Below are positions 52,176 through 61,722 of a DNA stretch of 64,000 bases, in pieces. This DNA comes from Dyadobacter sp. 50-39 (GTDB lineage: Bacteria > Bacteroidota > Bacteroidia > Cytophagales > Spirosomataceae): the NCBI GenBank assembly GCA_001898145.1, contig MKSR01000047.1, positions 538,461 to 602,460 on the forward strand, in the 5' to 3' direction. The notes under the pieces were generated by a model, which was given only the letters and a program-made list of their open reading frames with translations, did no database searches and had not been told where the DNA came from. A program made the position numbers and the translations under genes. Numbering within the stretch: position 1 is the stretch's first letter; each line of letters starts with the position of its first letter.

Positions 52176-53945
52176 ATGAAACACGCACGCTTTCCCTTTT
52201 ACTTGCTTTTCGCATTCAGCACATTACTTTGGAATGCGGCAGCCGCGCAAACACGCCCGAACATCGTCCTTATCCTGGCGGACGACCAGGGTTGGGGCGA
52301 TTTGAGCATTAACGGCAATATCAACGTCCGTACGCCCAATATCGACCGCATCGGGAAAGAAGGCGCGCAGTTTTCCCGGTTTTACGTCTCGCCCTTGTGT
52401 GCGCCTACGCGTGCAGGCCTGCTTACGGGACGTTACCATTACCGCGCGGGCGTTTGGGGCGTGTCTAATTCGCGCGAATTCATGAACCTCGACGAGGTAA
52501 CCCTGGCCGATGTGCTTAAAAAGGATGCTTATGCCACGGGCTGCTTCGGGAAATGGCATAATGGAAGCCAATATCCGTATCATCCGAATGGCCGTGGGTT
52601 CGACGAATTTTACGGAATGCTCAGCGGGCATTATGCCAATTATTTCAACACGACCGTCGACCATAACGGCGAACCTGCGAAAAGTACGGGCTACATTGCC
52701 GACGACCTCACCACGAAGGCTATTGATTTTATCGAAAAGAGTAACAAGGCCGATAAAGCATTCCTGTGCTACATTCCCTATAACACACCGCATTCACCCT
52801 TCCAGGTGCCGGATGATAATTACAATCGCGTGAAAGCGCGGGGTATCACGCAATTTAGTCAGAACAAAAGCGAGGAGGATTTAGAGACAACCATCACGGC
52901 ACTGGCTATGAGCGAAAATATCGACGACAATGTTGGTCGAATCCTGAAAAAGCTCGACGATCTGAAATTGACGGAAAATACGATCGTCATTTACCTCAGC
53001 GACAACGGCCCCAACTCCTGGCGCTGGAACGGCGATATGAAAGGCCGGAAAGGTACGCCCGGAGAAGGAAGCGTACGCGTGCCATTCCTCATCCGCTGGC
53101 CGGGCGTGATCCCCGCCGGAAAGGTAGTGCATAACAATGCAGCCTATATAGACTTACTTCCAACCTTGATCGACCTGGCGGGTACCCCTATGAAAAAGAG
53201 CGGCAAACCACTAGACGGTATCAGCCTCAAACCTGCATTGACGACCGCCGCCCGCATTCCGGACCGGTTGCTTTATTTATCGATCAATAAAAACAACAGC
53301 GTACGAAAAGAACATTATTTATATCAAAACAATGCATTGTACGACCTCGCCGCGGACTCGACACAACAACACGACATCGCTTCCAAACACCCTGCGCTGA
53401 CCGACAGCCTGCGCATTGCATTCGATAGATGGTATGCCGAAGTTTACCAAAACATAGATTCGACCCGCTCGCTACCGGTAGGTTACAACCAGTTTCCTAA
53501 AACGGTACTGCCCTCTCAGGACGCTGTTTTACACAAATCACCCAACGGCACCCTCTCATACAGCGCCTCCGCGCCCAACTCTTCGTGGATCGCCAACTGG
53601 TCGGATACTGCCTCCTATGCGAGCTGGAATGTGGATGTGCACACCACGGGCCGGTACCAGGTCAATATCCGCTACACCAGCCCGGATGCCGGCGATGCAT
53701 TCAAACTGGTGCTGAACAAAAGCCAAATTTCCGGCCGCATTCCCGAAGCATTCGACCCGCCATTAATCCCGAGCCCGGACCGTGTAAAACGGACGGCAGA
53801 ATCTTACGAGAAGGAGTTTCGGACGTTGAAAGTGGGGGAGATCAGGCTGGAAAAGGGCAAGGGTGAGCTTAAACTGCTCGCCACCGACGTCAAAGGCGGC
53901 AGGTTTGCGGATATTCGGGACGTGGAATTAGTGCTTTTGAAATAG
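52176..53945 (+). CDS. Family S1 sulfatase, exported, with beta-rich C-terminal domain
   Basis: A 589-residue sulfatase with a signal peptide (about 1-24). The formylglycine site is C75 in the motif CAPTRAGLLTGR. Metal residues include the DDQGWGD segment near 36 and SDNGPNSWRW near 270. The catalytic part ends near 450. The last 115 residues (ISSTSSW-like NSSWIANWSD onward) resemble a carbohydrate-binding or cyclase-like beta domain. It probably removes sulfate from a polysaccharide in the periplasm. A dedicated anaerobic sulfatase-maturing enzyme is not in the window. Confidence 0.88.
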   Translation: MKHARFPFYLLFAFSTLLWNAAAAQTRPNIVLILADDQGWGDLSINGNINVRTPNIDRIGKEGAQFSRFYVSPLCAPTRAGLLTGRYHYRAGVWGVSNSREFMNLDEVTLADVLKKDAYATGCFGKWHNGSQYPYHPNGRGFDEFYGMLSGHYANYFNTTVDHNGEPAKSTGYIADDLTTKAIDFIEKSNKADKAFLCYIPYNTPHSPFQVPDDNYNRVKARGITQFSQNKSEEDLETTITALAMSENIDDNVGRILKKLDDLKLTENTIVIYLSDNGPNSWRWNGDMKGRKGTPGEGSVRVPFLIRWPGVIPAGKVVHNNAAYIDLLPTLIDLAGTPMKKSGKPLDGISLKPALTTAARIPDRLLYLSINKNNSVRKEHYLYQNNALYDLAADSTQQHDIASKHPALTDSLRIAFDRWYAEVYQNIDSTRSLPVGYNQFPKTVLPSQDAVLHKSPNGTLSYSASAPNSSWIANWSDTASYASWNVDVHTTGRYQVNIRYTSPDAGDAFKLVLNKSQISGRIPEAFDPPLIPSPDRVKRTAESYEKEFRTLKVGEIRLEKGKGELKLLATDVKGGRFADIRDVELVLLK

Positions 53946-53981
53946 CTTTTCCACTAAATTTTAAAAAAAGCTACGAAAAAT

Positions 53982-54031
53982 TTGCGTAGTTATTTGACTA
54001 CATATATATTCGTAGCCAAATAACTACGCAA
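53982..54031. promoter_or_regulatory. Perfect 15-base inverted repeat, ArsR operator
   Basis: TTGCGTAGTTATTTG (53982-53996) and CAAATAACTACGCAA (54017-54031) are exact reverse complements, 20 bases apart. The last base is the A of the ArsR start codon. Extra CTAC and GTAG half sites occur inside and just upstream (53971-53989). Confidence 0.75.
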
Positions 54032-54354
54032 TGAACCTGAGACGAGATGTTTTTCAAGCCATAGCAGACCCTACTCGCAGGGCTATACTGCTATTGTTGG
54101 CGTCGCAATCCCTGACGGCAGGGGCGATCGCCTCGAACTTCGATACGGCCCGACCGACGGTGTCCAAGCACCTGGCGATACTCACCGAATGCGAACTACT
54201 GAAACAGGAGCAGACCGGCCGGGAGATTTATTATCATTTAAATCCCAATAAAATGAAAGAGATCGCCGACTTCATCGAGCCTTTCCGGCAAATGTGGGAT
54301 GACCGCTTCAACAAGCTGGAATCCATTATGAAAAACTATCAATCCAAAAAATAG
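54031..54354 (+). CDS. ArsR-family HTH regulator
   Basis: A 107-residue winged-helix protein. [46 protein letters not shown] (positions 8-53) is the ArsR signature. It has no metal-binding CxC. It starts a five-gene run (AHSA1, DoxX-like, DUF1801-like, DUF4256). The operator overlapping its own start suggests autorepression. ArsR-AHSA1 pairs are common in Bacteroidota. Confidence 0.88.
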   Translation: MNLRRDVFQAIADPTRRAILLLLASQSLTAGAIASNFDTARPTVSKHLAILTECELLKQEQTGREIYYHLNPNKMKEIADFIEPFRQMWDDRFNKLESIMKNYQSKK

Positions 54355-54361
54355 ACGCATT

Positions 54362-54829
54362 ATGGAAAGGAAGACGAAAATCAATGCCGAAAACGGCCGG
54401 CAGGACCTGGTGATCACGCGGGAGTTTGAGCTGCCGCTCGACCTGCTTTTCAGGGCATATGTGGAGCCGGAGATCGTGGAGCAATGGATGAATACCAAAG
54501 TGGTGAAACTCGAAAGTAAACCGCATGGCGCCTGGGCGTTTGAGACATCGGACCAACAAGGCAATGTGATATTGCGCATGAATGGCGTGATCCATGAGTT
54601 TGTGCCTGAGCAGAAAATCACGCGTACGTTCCAGATGGAAAACACGCCTTACCCGGTACAGCTCGAATTCCTCGTATTCGAAAGCCTCACTGCAGAAACC
54701 AGCAAAGTCACCATGCAGATCGTCTACAAGTCGCCCGAGGACCGTGAAGCGGCGCTGAAACTGCCGTTTGCAGCAGGTATCAATATGGCGCACAACCGGT
54801 TGGAACAAGTTGTCAAACAATTAATATAA
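54362..54829 (+). CDS. SRPBCC/AHSA1 family protein
   Basis: A 155-residue Bet v1-like protein with a hydrophobic ligand pocket. FELPLDLLFRAYVEPEIVEQWMN near residue 24 and a late helix LPFAAGINMAHNRLEQVVKQL match the AHSA1 type. It starts seven bases after the ArsR gene. It may bind the small molecule that the regulator responds to; ligand unknown. Confidence 0.85.
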   Translation: MERKTKINAENGRQDLVITREFELPLDLLFRAYVEPEIVEQWMNTKVVKLESKPHGAWAFETSDQQGNVILRMNGVIHEFVPEQKITRTFQMENTPYPVQLEFLVFESLTAETSKVTMQIVYKSPEDREAALKLPFAAGINMAHNRLEQVVKQLI

Positions 54830-54835
54830 ACCACC

Positions 54836-55219
54836 ATGGAAAAGAGAAACAGAATCATTTACTGGATTTTCACCGCCTGGCTCGCCCTGGGAATGACTTC
54901 GACGGGTATTGTGCAGCTGATGCAGGTGAAGGAGGAAGCGGACATGTTCGCGCACCTGGGCTACCCCGCATACCTGATGACCATGATCGGCGCCTGGAAA
55001 ATTTTGGGTGTAGTTGCAGTACTTATGCCTATATTCCCACTTCTGAAAGAGTGGGCGTACGCCGGGTTCTTCTTTTGCATGTCGGGCGCGATCGTATCGC
55101 ACATGGCGCTCGGGGATCCCATCGGCGAGGTAGCGCCGCCGCTTTTGCTGCTCGTGCTGACGATTATTTCCTGGTATTTCCGGCCTGCGAGCAGAAGAAT
55201 GATGACTGTTCAACTCTAA
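54836..55219 (+). CDS. DoxX-like membrane protein
   Basis: A 127-residue protein with four hydrophobic segments (about 9-27, 45-65, 70-90, 98-118). MTSTGIVQLMQVKEEADMFAHLGYPAYLMTMIGAWKILGVVAVL is characteristic of the DoxX-like family. It begins six bases after the AHSA1 gene. Function unknown, possibly linked to a redox or quinone role. Confidence 0.84.
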   Translation: MEKRNRIIYWIFTAWLALGMTSTGIVQLMQVKEEADMFAHLGYPAYLMTMIGAWKILGVVAVLMPIFPLLKEWAYAGFFFCMSGAIVSHMALGDPIGEVAPPLLLLVLTIISWYFRPASRRMMTVQL

Positions 55220-55225
55220 AAACAC

Positions 55226-55804
55226 ATGACGATGAATGCCAAAGTCGATGCATACGTAGTCCAGGCCAGGCAATGGCAGGAGGTGATCGAGCAGCTAAGG
55301 GCCATCGCGCTGGATTGCGGGCTGACGGAGGAGTTCAAGTGGGGCAAGCCTTGCTATTCTTTTGAAGGTACCAATATTGTGGTGATACAGGGTTTCAAGG
55401 CCTATTGCGCGATATTGTTCATGAAGGGCTACCTGCTGAGCGACCCCGAAAATGTCCTGATCAAAACCGGTGAAAACACGAAGGTAGGGCGACAGATCCG
55501 CTTCGCCACAGCGGAGGACGTGCTCGCATTGGAGCCGGTGCTTAAAGCCTACATCCGTGAAGCGATACAGGCGGAGCAATCGGGCTTGAAGGTGGAGTTG
55601 AACAAAACATTGCCCGCGCCACCTGAGTTGCAAAGCGCATTCGACGAGATTCCCGCATTAAAAAAGGCATTCGACGCATTGACGCCCGGACGGCAGCGGG
55701 CATATATCATCTACTTTTCCGCATCCAAACAATCCCAGACCCGCCAGCTCCGGATCGAGAAGAACATCGAGCGCATCCTGAACGGCAAAGGGTTAAATGA
55801 CTAG
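55226..55804 (+). CDS. YdeI/DUF1801-type protein
   Basis: A 192-residue protein. EEFKWGKPCYSFEGTNIVVIQGFKAYCAILFMKGYLL near residue 31 matches DUF1801 (YdhG-like), and the C-terminal helices with KKAFDALTPGRQRAYIIYFSASKQSQTR match the OmdA/YdeI part. Function is unknown. It is six bases downstream of the DoxX gene in the ArsR operon. Confidence 0.83.
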   Translation: MTMNAKVDAYVVQARQWQEVIEQLRAIALDCGLTEEFKWGKPCYSFEGTNIVVIQGFKAYCAILFMKGYLLSDPENVLIKTGENTKVGRQIRFATAEDVLALEPVLKAYIREAIQAEQSGLKVELNKTLPAPPELQSAFDEIPALKKAFDALTPGRQRAYIIYFSASKQSQTRQLRIEKNIERILNGKGLND

Positions 55805-55836
55805 TGTTTTAGTGAATTAATTTAAAGAGCAATACC

Positions 55837-56403
55837 ATGGCCATCGAGAAAAAAGAACTGTCGACGGAAGGTCGCGACGAATTGTTTAAAACTCTAAAAG
55901 CACGTTTTGAAAAACACAAAACCCGCCACGAAGGCATTCAATGGGCCGATGTAGAGACGAGGCTGAATGCTAAACCGGAGAAGCTGTGGTCGCTCGACCA
56001 AATGGAACTCACCGGCGGCGAACCCGACGTGATCGGCGTCGATAAAAAAACAGGCGAATACATTTTCTGCGATTGCGCAGCGGAAAGCCCCAAAGGCCGT
56101 CGCAGCCTTTGTTACGACCGCGACGCCTGGAATTTCAGGAAGGAAAACAAACCCGAAAATACCGCATTGGACATTGCAGCCGAGATCGGTATCGAAATCC
56201 TCGACGAAGAGCAGTACCGTCATTTGCAGACGCTCGGAAAATTCGACCTCAAAACATCCAGCTGGGTTAAAACCCCGGCCGATATCCGGAAACTTGGCGG
56301 CGCCGTATTTTGCGACCGCAGGTACGATACGGTATTCTACTATCACAACGGCGCCGAGTCGTACTATGCGGCAAGAGGCTTCCGTGGTACGTTGCGGGTT
56401 TAA
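55837..56403 (+). CDS. DUF4256 family protein
   Basis: A 188-residue soluble protein matching DUF4256: MELTGGEPDVIGVDKKTGEYIFCDCAAESPKGRRSLCYD near residue 49-87, and GRRSLCYDRDAW is a clear hallmark. Function is unknown. It is the last gene of the ArsR run, 32 bases after the previous one. Confidence 0.82.
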   Translation: MAIEKKELSTEGRDELFKTLKARFEKHKTRHEGIQWADVETRLNAKPEKLWSLDQMELTGGEPDVIGVDKKTGEYIFCDCAAESPKGRRSLCYDRDAWNFRKENKPENTALDIAAEIGIEILDEEQYRHLQTLGKFDLKTSSWVKTPADIRKLGGAVFCDRRYDTVFYYHNGAESYYAARGFRGTLRV

Positions 56404-56512
56404 AGGCAATAGGCCGTATGCTATAAGCTGTAAGCTTTTTTGGAAGCATCTTGCAGCCGTCCCAGGCCGTGAGATGGGAGGCTTGCCGCGTATTTTTAAA
56501 ATGGCTGGTCAT

Positions 56513-58165
56513 TCACTGGTTGGAGATCGCGGTTTTAGCTTTATCAAACCGTAGACCGAGTGTGCGCGGAGTCGTCAGCTCTACAGCGATGATTTCATTC
56601 TTCTTGTTTCTCTTGAAAAGGAGGTCGGTTTTCACATCGGGTACCAGAAATCGATCTTTGGAACAGGGGATCATCGGATAACGTGTCCCGCTCACAAGTT
56701 GGAGTTCCAGCCCCGCCGCCGACCTCCCGACCGCTATTGCTGCTTCTACTTCTTCCGAAAGGAATTTTCCTGCGTACGCCTGATCGGATTTCCTTACCGA
56801 AATGCTGTCTGTCAGGTAGTAAGCCATTGGTTCGCCTGATGGCGGCGTTACCGTCAGCCCGCCTGAGCTATCGAAGCGAAGGAGAATGTTGAAAAAGTAA
56901 AATCGCATACTATCAACAGGTTCCAGCGGAATGTCCGATAGCAATAACCCATCTTTTCCGAGCGTAATGTTCACATCGCGCATAGATTGGGCACTTTTGT
57001 AGAGCCCGGTAAAGCGTTGTAGTTTTTTTCGATCTGTTTTTACATCCGACTTCTTCCTCGGCAACGGCGCAACGTCTTCCGGTTTCGCGAGCATTTGCAG
57101 CACTTCCGTTGCGGGATTGAAACCCACGGTATCCAACATGGACGTATTGCTGAGCCACGCAATGGATATGCCCAGTGCGCGTGAGCAAATCAGTTTAGCA
57201 CGGTAGCCTTCGGTGGCACCGCCGTGGAAGAGTGTGGGTTTGGCGATATTGTAATCGATAAAAAGTCCTGCCCCGTAGTTGTTGATGTCTCCGTTAGGAA
57301 GCGTGTCCAATGCGGTCTGGAGGTTCAGTAGTGCCTGTCCTCCGAGCTTTCCGCTTGAATAAAATGCGTTCCATTTCAGCAAATCCTGGGCAGTTGTAAG
57401 TAAACCACCCGGCCCGTGAATTGCGTCATAGGGCATTAGCGTCCGGAACTTTCCTTTTGCCATTTCATAAGCCTGGCTACGCCCTGGGATCACCTTGTGA
57501 TAGTCATTCCGCCATTGGGTATGCGTCATCCCAGCTGGTTCGAAGATGTGTTTCTTTGTAAAATCGGCAAACGACATTCCGGAAGCTTTTTCGACAAGGA
57601 GTGCGAGCAGGATGTAGTTGGAGTTGCTGTACCGGAATGCTTCTCCGGGCCGGTTGTTAAGGGTCTTCTGTCGGGAGATAATTCGAAGTGCGGCCTGGTT
57701 GTCCATCACGCGCAGTACCTGCGGAGAGCCTGCAAACTCTGCGATGTCACTCCATTCACGCAATCCGCTCGTATGATGGATGAGGTGGCGGATCAGGATT
57801 GGCTTATCACTGGAAGGTAACCCGGAAATGTACTTAGCCACAGGCTCATCCAGCTTCAATTTTCCCTGGTTTTCGAGTAGGAGAACGGCCGCCGCGGTGA
57901 ATTGTTTCGACACGGAACCTGCTTCGATGAGCGATTCCGTAGTGAGTGGCGTGCCGGTTTCCAGGTTGGCCATTCCCCACGCTTTGGCATATACGACCTG
58001 TCCGTCGTGGCTGATGGCCAGTTGACCACCAGGTTTGTCCTGTGAATAGCATTGAAAAAGGCTGTCGATCTTTTGCTCGATATCGTTCGGATAGCCTTGC
58101 GCGAAAGAGCCGGCACAAGCCAAAGAAAACAGCGCAAGCAGGGTGAGGGGCCAGAATGTCAGCAT
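56513..58165 (-). CDS. Beta-lactamase-like serine hydrolase (class C/DD-peptidase fold)
   Basis: A 550-residue exported protein with a signal peptide (about 1-22, ending SFAQ). The catalytic SxxK motif is S84-V-S-K87 (AGSVSKQF), and YSN is at 179-181. A late HGGATEG is the third motif. It resembles penicillin-binding-protein-like esterases and peptidases (serine hydrolase family). The C-terminal 180 residues after about 370 form a separate lipocalin-like beta domain. Substrate unknown; probably periplasmic. Confidence 0.85.
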   Translation of the reverse strand: MLTFWPLTLLALFSLACAGSFAQGYPNDIEQKIDSLFQCYSQDKPGGQLAISHDGQVVYAKAWGMANLETGTPLTTESLIEAGSVSKQFTAAAVLLLENQGKLKLDEPVAKYISGLPSSDKPILIRHLIHHTSGLREWSDIAEFAGSPQVLRVMDNQAALRIISRQKTLNNRPGEAFRYSNSNYILLALLVEKASGMSFADFTKKHIFEPAGMTHTQWRNDYHKVIPGRSQAYEMAKGKFRTLMPYDAIHGPGGLLTTAQDLLKWNAFYSSGKLGGQALLNLQTALDTLPNGDINNYGAGLFIDYNIAKPTLFHGGATEGYRAKLICSRALGISIAWLSNTSMLDTVGFNPATEVLQMLAKPEDVAPLPRKKSDVKTDRKKLQRFTGLYKSAQSMRDVNITLGKDGLLLSDIPLEPVDSMRFYFFNILLRFDSSGGLTVTPPSGEPMAYYLTDSISVRKSDQAYAGKFLSEEVEAAIAVGRSAAGLELQLVSGTRYPMIPCSKDRFLVPDVKTDLLFKRNKKNEIIAVELTTPRTLGLRFDKAKTAISNQ

Positions 58166-58465
58166 TTCAAATGGTTTAACAGGTTTTAAGAAGATCCTAA
58201 TCCTAGCGACAGCGCGGCAAAAGCGCTTGCCAGATTTTCACTTGTTAATATATAAATAAATTCAATATAGTCGTGCCATTGGCCGCTTCCTATGGCACTG
58301 TAAATCACTTTTCTCAAAATCAGGCCAATTTTTACCGCTTCTTCCTCATTTCACGCTATATTTGCGATGTTTATTTAAACTAATTACAAATAATTAATTC
58401 AAATTTTCTCATAACCAATAGTCTTACGGGCATTTCGTTGCGGGGTGCGCCTTTGGACCAGTCTT

Positions 58466-58798
58466 ATGTTCAGTACCATCTGCTTTCTCTTCCTAATAGG
58501 GTTCATGTTCTGGATGAACACTTCGACCCGCATCTCATGGCCGGATAAAAACAGCGCCATGGTCTTTATGGCGGCCAATAAGTGGTACAGTCGCGTGGCG
58601 GCGGGTGTACTGTTTCTCATTGCGACCATGCTATGTATTACTTTGCTTGGGGTAGGGAGTGGCCTGTTTGCGGCGATTGTGATCCTGATGATGGTCGGCT
58701 CGGTGTCTGTGCTGTTTTTTCCATTCGGCTACTTCGGTTCAGCGGGAGTTGCGATACTTTACCTGTGTGCGGTGACGCTCGAACTTGTTATCCACTGA
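58466..58798 (+). CDS. Small membrane protein of PepSY cluster (DUF3325-like)
   Basis: A 110-residue protein with about three transmembrane helices. It opens MFSTICFLFLIGFMFWMN. The position before a DUF3649-like and a PepSY-TM gene fits the small DUF3325 partner seen in iron-siderophore membrane clusters. The identification is by context, and function is unknown. A GTG start 21 bases upstream is possible. Confidence 0.6.
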   Translation: MFSTICFLFLIGFMFWMNTSTRISWPDKNSAMVFMAANKWYSRVAAGVLFLIATMLCITLLGVGSGLFAAIVILMMVGSVSVLFFPFGYFGSAGVAILYLCAVTLELVIH

Positions 58799-58802
58799 TT
58801 TT

Positions 58803-59102
58803 ATGCCTGCCAATAAGAAGTACCTCACCAAATCGCCCTGGCTGCGACTGAGCAAGATACTTTGTGGAAGTGTCGGCGGATATGCCGTTACGGTGAGTCT
58901 CCATTTGTTTTTCACGGCTTTTCTGCCCAAAGAAAACGTGATTATGACCGCCGCATTTACGGGTTACATCCTCTGGGCTTTCCTACTCCTTTACGCATTT
59001 GTCGCCACCAACGTGTGGCGGGTGTGGGGTATCTACGTGCTCCTAACGATCGTATTTGCGCTGCCTTACCTGCTGAAAATCAACTTTAATCATGGATCCT
59101 AG
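58803..59102 (+). CDS. Small membrane protein of PepSY cluster (DUF3649-like)
   Basis: A 99-residue protein with a basic N-terminus and three transmembrane helices. LSKILCGSVGGYAVTVSLHLFFTAFLP near residue 14-40 fits DUF3649-type iron-uptake accessory proteins. It is four bases after the preceding small membrane gene, and its end overlaps the PepSY gene start by 11 bases. Confidence 0.65.
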   Translation: MPANKKYLTKSPWLRLSKILCGSVGGYAVTVSLHLFFTAFLPKENVIMTAAFTGYILWAFLLLYAFVATNVWRVWGIYVLLTIVFALPYLLKINFNHGS

Positions 59103-60771
59103 GAAGTATAACATCTATTTTCACACCCATACTATCAGCGGGATCATCATTGCGGCCGTTCTGTATGTCATATTTTTTGCCGGGTCCTTTTCCTTTTTCA
59201 AGGATGATATCGCCGCCTGGCAAAAGGGGAGATCCGAGGCAGGACACGCATTTGATCCCCCATACAATTACCTGCTCGATTCGCTCTCGCAGCACTATAA
59301 CCTGCGCGGCCGCAGCTTCAACTTTTACCTGCTACGCCAGGGGCAGGGCACCTACGTGGACATGACCGCTTCGGCTGACACGACGGTCAGTAAACCTAAG
59401 CCGAAAACCGGCAAGGAGGATGGGCGAAGCAGAAGAGGGAAAAGGGATGAAGACGCAGCTTATTTCCGGTACCACTTTGCAGATAAAAAGGCGGGCGATT
59501 ATGCTGACAGCTACGATATGGCCGAATTCCTGTATCGTCTACATTTCCTTGCGCAGCTCAACCAAGTGGGCATCAACATTGGTACGCCGTTCGGCTACCT
59601 GGTGGCGGGAATTGTGGCATTTCTTTTTCTCTTTGCATTAATCACGGGCTTGCTGCTGCATTGGGACAAAATTAAGTCCAATTTCTTCCTTTTCAGGCCA
59701 ATGGGCAAATGGAAGACGGTCTGGACCGATATGCATACGACGCTAGGTGTCATCGGCTTTCCTTTTCAGTTGGTATTTGCTGTAACGGGGGTTGTTCTAA
59801 TTGTGAATTATGTGCTGCTTATGCCTTTTGCCTCGCTGCTCTACAATGGCGATAGTGATAAATTGTATGAAAGCCTTCAGTACAACAAGGTTGTTAAAGT
59901 GGATTATACTTACAAGCCCATCAGCGGCGCATTCGATATGGACGCATTCGTTGGGAAATGGCAGAAGGAGTGGAAGGATGCGAAAATCTCGCGCATCTAC
60001 ATCCGCAATTATATGGACGAAAGCATGCAGGTCAGTCTCGAAGGGCAGCCGAATCCGGAAGCGAACTTCGCTGGCTCGGGCTATGTGACTGTGAATATCG
60101 GCACCGGAAAGGTGCTTGAACATAAATCGCCGAACAACGGCGGGAACTATATCGACGGCGTCAAGAGCCTTTTGTACCACCTGCATTTCGGAGATTTTGG
60201 TGGCAAGCCGCTACGGATCATCTTCTTTTTGTTGGGTTTAATGGGGTGCGCCGTCATCGTCTCGGGCATCATGATCTGGTTGGTCGCGCGCGACAAAGTC
60301 GCTACCGAACTCCGCAAGCGCCGGTTCAACTTCTGGGCGAGTAACTTCTTCCTGGCGGCTTGTCTGAGTATGCTGCCGGTAACGGCTTTTACATTCATTA
60401 TGGTCAAAATGCTCGACCAGGTCGACCAGGGTGTCATTTACCGGACCTATTTTTACAGCTGGCTCGTGCTGGGTATTTACCTGATGGTCCTCCGCAACCT
60501 GCCCCGCATGAACCGTCATACACTGATATTGTCGGCCGTGCTTTGCCTCGGTGTGCCTATCGCCAACGGCATTTCGACCGGCTTGTGGATGTGGACTACC
60601 TGGCAAAAGGGTGCATTTGACATTCTTTTCATCGACGCGCTGTTTCTTACCCTTGCGGGCTCGTGCGCGTATGCGTTTACCCGCGTGCGTACTGAGGCGA
60701 AGACATTCAAGGTACTGAGTTTGAGTAAAACGCCTGAAAACGTGTCGAAGCCCAGCGTAGTACGTGAATAA
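59092..60771 (+). CDS. PepSY-associated membrane protein (PepSY_TM family)
   Basis: A 559-residue integral membrane protein. It starts near HTHTISGIIIAAVLYVIFFAGSFSFF and has about eight helices. Cytoplasmic/periplasmic PepSY-like segments lie between, with LYHLHFGDFGGKPLRIIFFLLGLMGCAVIVSGIMIW near residue 360-400 as a family hallmark. In other bacteria such proteins reduce ferric siderophores with haem groups. A haem or iron role is inferred from family. It ends the three-gene membrane cluster. Confidence 0.82.
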   Translation: MDPRKYNIYFHTHTISGIIIAAVLYVIFFAGSFSFFKDDIAAWQKGRSEAGHAFDPPYNYLLDSLSQHYNLRGRSFNFYLLRQGQGTYVDMTASADTTVSKPKPKTGKEDGRSRRGKRDEDAAYFRYHFADKKAGDYADSYDMAEFLYRLHFLAQLNQVGINIGTPFGYLVAGIVAFLFLFALITGLLLHWDKIKSNFFLFRPMGKWKTVWTDMHTTLGVIGFPFQLVFAVTGVVLIVNYVLLMPFASLLYNGDSDKLYESLQYNKVVKVDYTYKPISGAFDMDAFVGKWQKEWKDAKISRIYIRNYMDESMQVSLEGQPNPEANFAGSGYVTVNIGTGKVLEHKSPNNGGNYIDGVKSLLYHLHFGDFGGKPLRIIFFLLGLMGCAVIVSGIMIWLVARDKVATELRKRRFNFWASNFFLAACLSMLPVTAFTFIMVKMLDQVDQGVIYRTYFYSWLVLGIYLMVLRNLPRMNRHTLILSAVLCLGVPIANGISTGLWMWTTWQKGAFDILFIDALFLTLAGSCAYAFTRVRTEAKTFKVLSLSKTPENVSKPSVVRE

Positions 60772-60812
60772 CAGGCGTTTCTGCGTAAGCTTCACGCAGC
60801 AGGATGCCGCTA

Positions 60813-61009
60813 TCAGTATTTTTTGACGGTTTTATTGCGGTTTACTATTGGTAGTGTGCTTTCACGCACCAGCAGAAAGCACGTCAGTACTCCTCCAAAT
60901 AGCATATAAGGTGTTACAAAAATTAGCGCAGCCAGGCCGGATGTAAAATACAGGAAACAGGGAAGCACAAGGTCGTTTCAAAATATTGTCCCATATGTTT
61001 TGAGGTCAT
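60813..61009 (-). pseudogene. Frameshifted small membrane protein
   Basis: Read on the minus strand, an ATG at 61009 gives MTSKHMGQYFETT. The frame then shifts near 60970 into a run of hydrophobic residues (YFTSGLAALIFVTPYMLFGG) ending NRNKTVKKY-stop at 60813. The two halves join to a plausible protein of about 65 residues with two membrane helices. Family unknown; a shortened form from a GTG at 60968 is possible. Confidence 0.4.
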
Positions 61010-61233
61010 GAATGGAAGCGATTATTTCACGGTGGCTGCACGTTTTTTATAGGTTTGGATTCGGATAAACATCTTCCGAATATGCACCTTCCTATAAACA
61101 AGTGTCGCACATGGAAAATCTTCAAAGTTATGCCCTGCGATGGTGGGGGATTGGTGAAAGCCCCCCGGACGCTGACACTAGTGTTTAGGACACCTTAGGC
61201 AGGGTATTTTCTCATCCTAAAACTAAGTGTCAA

Positions 61234-61477
61234 ATGAACAACACCCTATCAAAATCCGCTGAGTCCCCGGACTCGCGGCACCTGGCATTGGCCGGGAGGT
61301 TGCGGAGTTGCTCACGCAGAGCAGCCCGTCGAATTGGATAGATGACCTTTGGGACATCTACACTGGTTACATGCTAGCGCAACGCGAGTTGGGTTACAAT
61401 CCGCGCGCGGCCGACATTTTATATCATTCAAGGAGCTGGTGTTTTTCTTCCAGCGTGTTGAGGGGATGAAGGGGTGA
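61234..61477 (+). pseudogene. Frameshifted small soluble protein
   Basis: An ATG at 61234 starts MNNTLSKSAESPD. A second frame from about 61285 encodes EVAELLTQSSPSNWIDDL and YMLAQRELGYNPRAADILYH. A third frame from about 61432 encodes FKELVFFFQRVEGMKG-stop at 61477. The three read on as one protein of about 75 residues with two frameshifts. No family is recognised. Confidence 0.4.
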
Positions 61478-61495
61478 CTCTCCCCGTATACAAGT

Positions 61496-61530
61496 AAAAG
61501 CCAGGCAACCATTGCGATTGCCTGGCTTTT
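61496..61530. terminator. Hairpin terminator
   Basis: AAAAGCCAGGCAA and TTGCCTGGCTTTT form a perfect 13-base stem around a nine-base loop, just after the frameshifted small gene. Confidence 0.75.
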
Positions 61531-61615
61531 AGCTTATTGTCGGGCCAGTACTGGCTTTCGTTCAATTTGTTGTTACATCCCTCCGGGATTTTCAAAACGA
61601 GAAATGCATTGTTTT

Positions 61616-61722
61616 TCTACCGATGTTACGTGTCTGACGGCAATTGGTCGCAACATAAAATCTCCTGGTATTCTTCTACCAATGTCACATGCCTGACGGC
61701 ACTTTGTCCGCAATGTAAAATC
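61616..61722. repeat. Two degenerate 48-base direct repeats
   Basis: 61616-61662 and 61675-61722 both read TCTACC, ATGT, CTGACGGCA and end AAATC, differing at about a quarter of positions. Related fragments continue to about 61820. The spacer is short and not of uniform CRISPR type. Confidence 0.6.

Noticed and set aside
61616-61722. CRISPR array
   Set aside because: Only two repeats with many mismatches, a 12-base spacer, and no cas genes.
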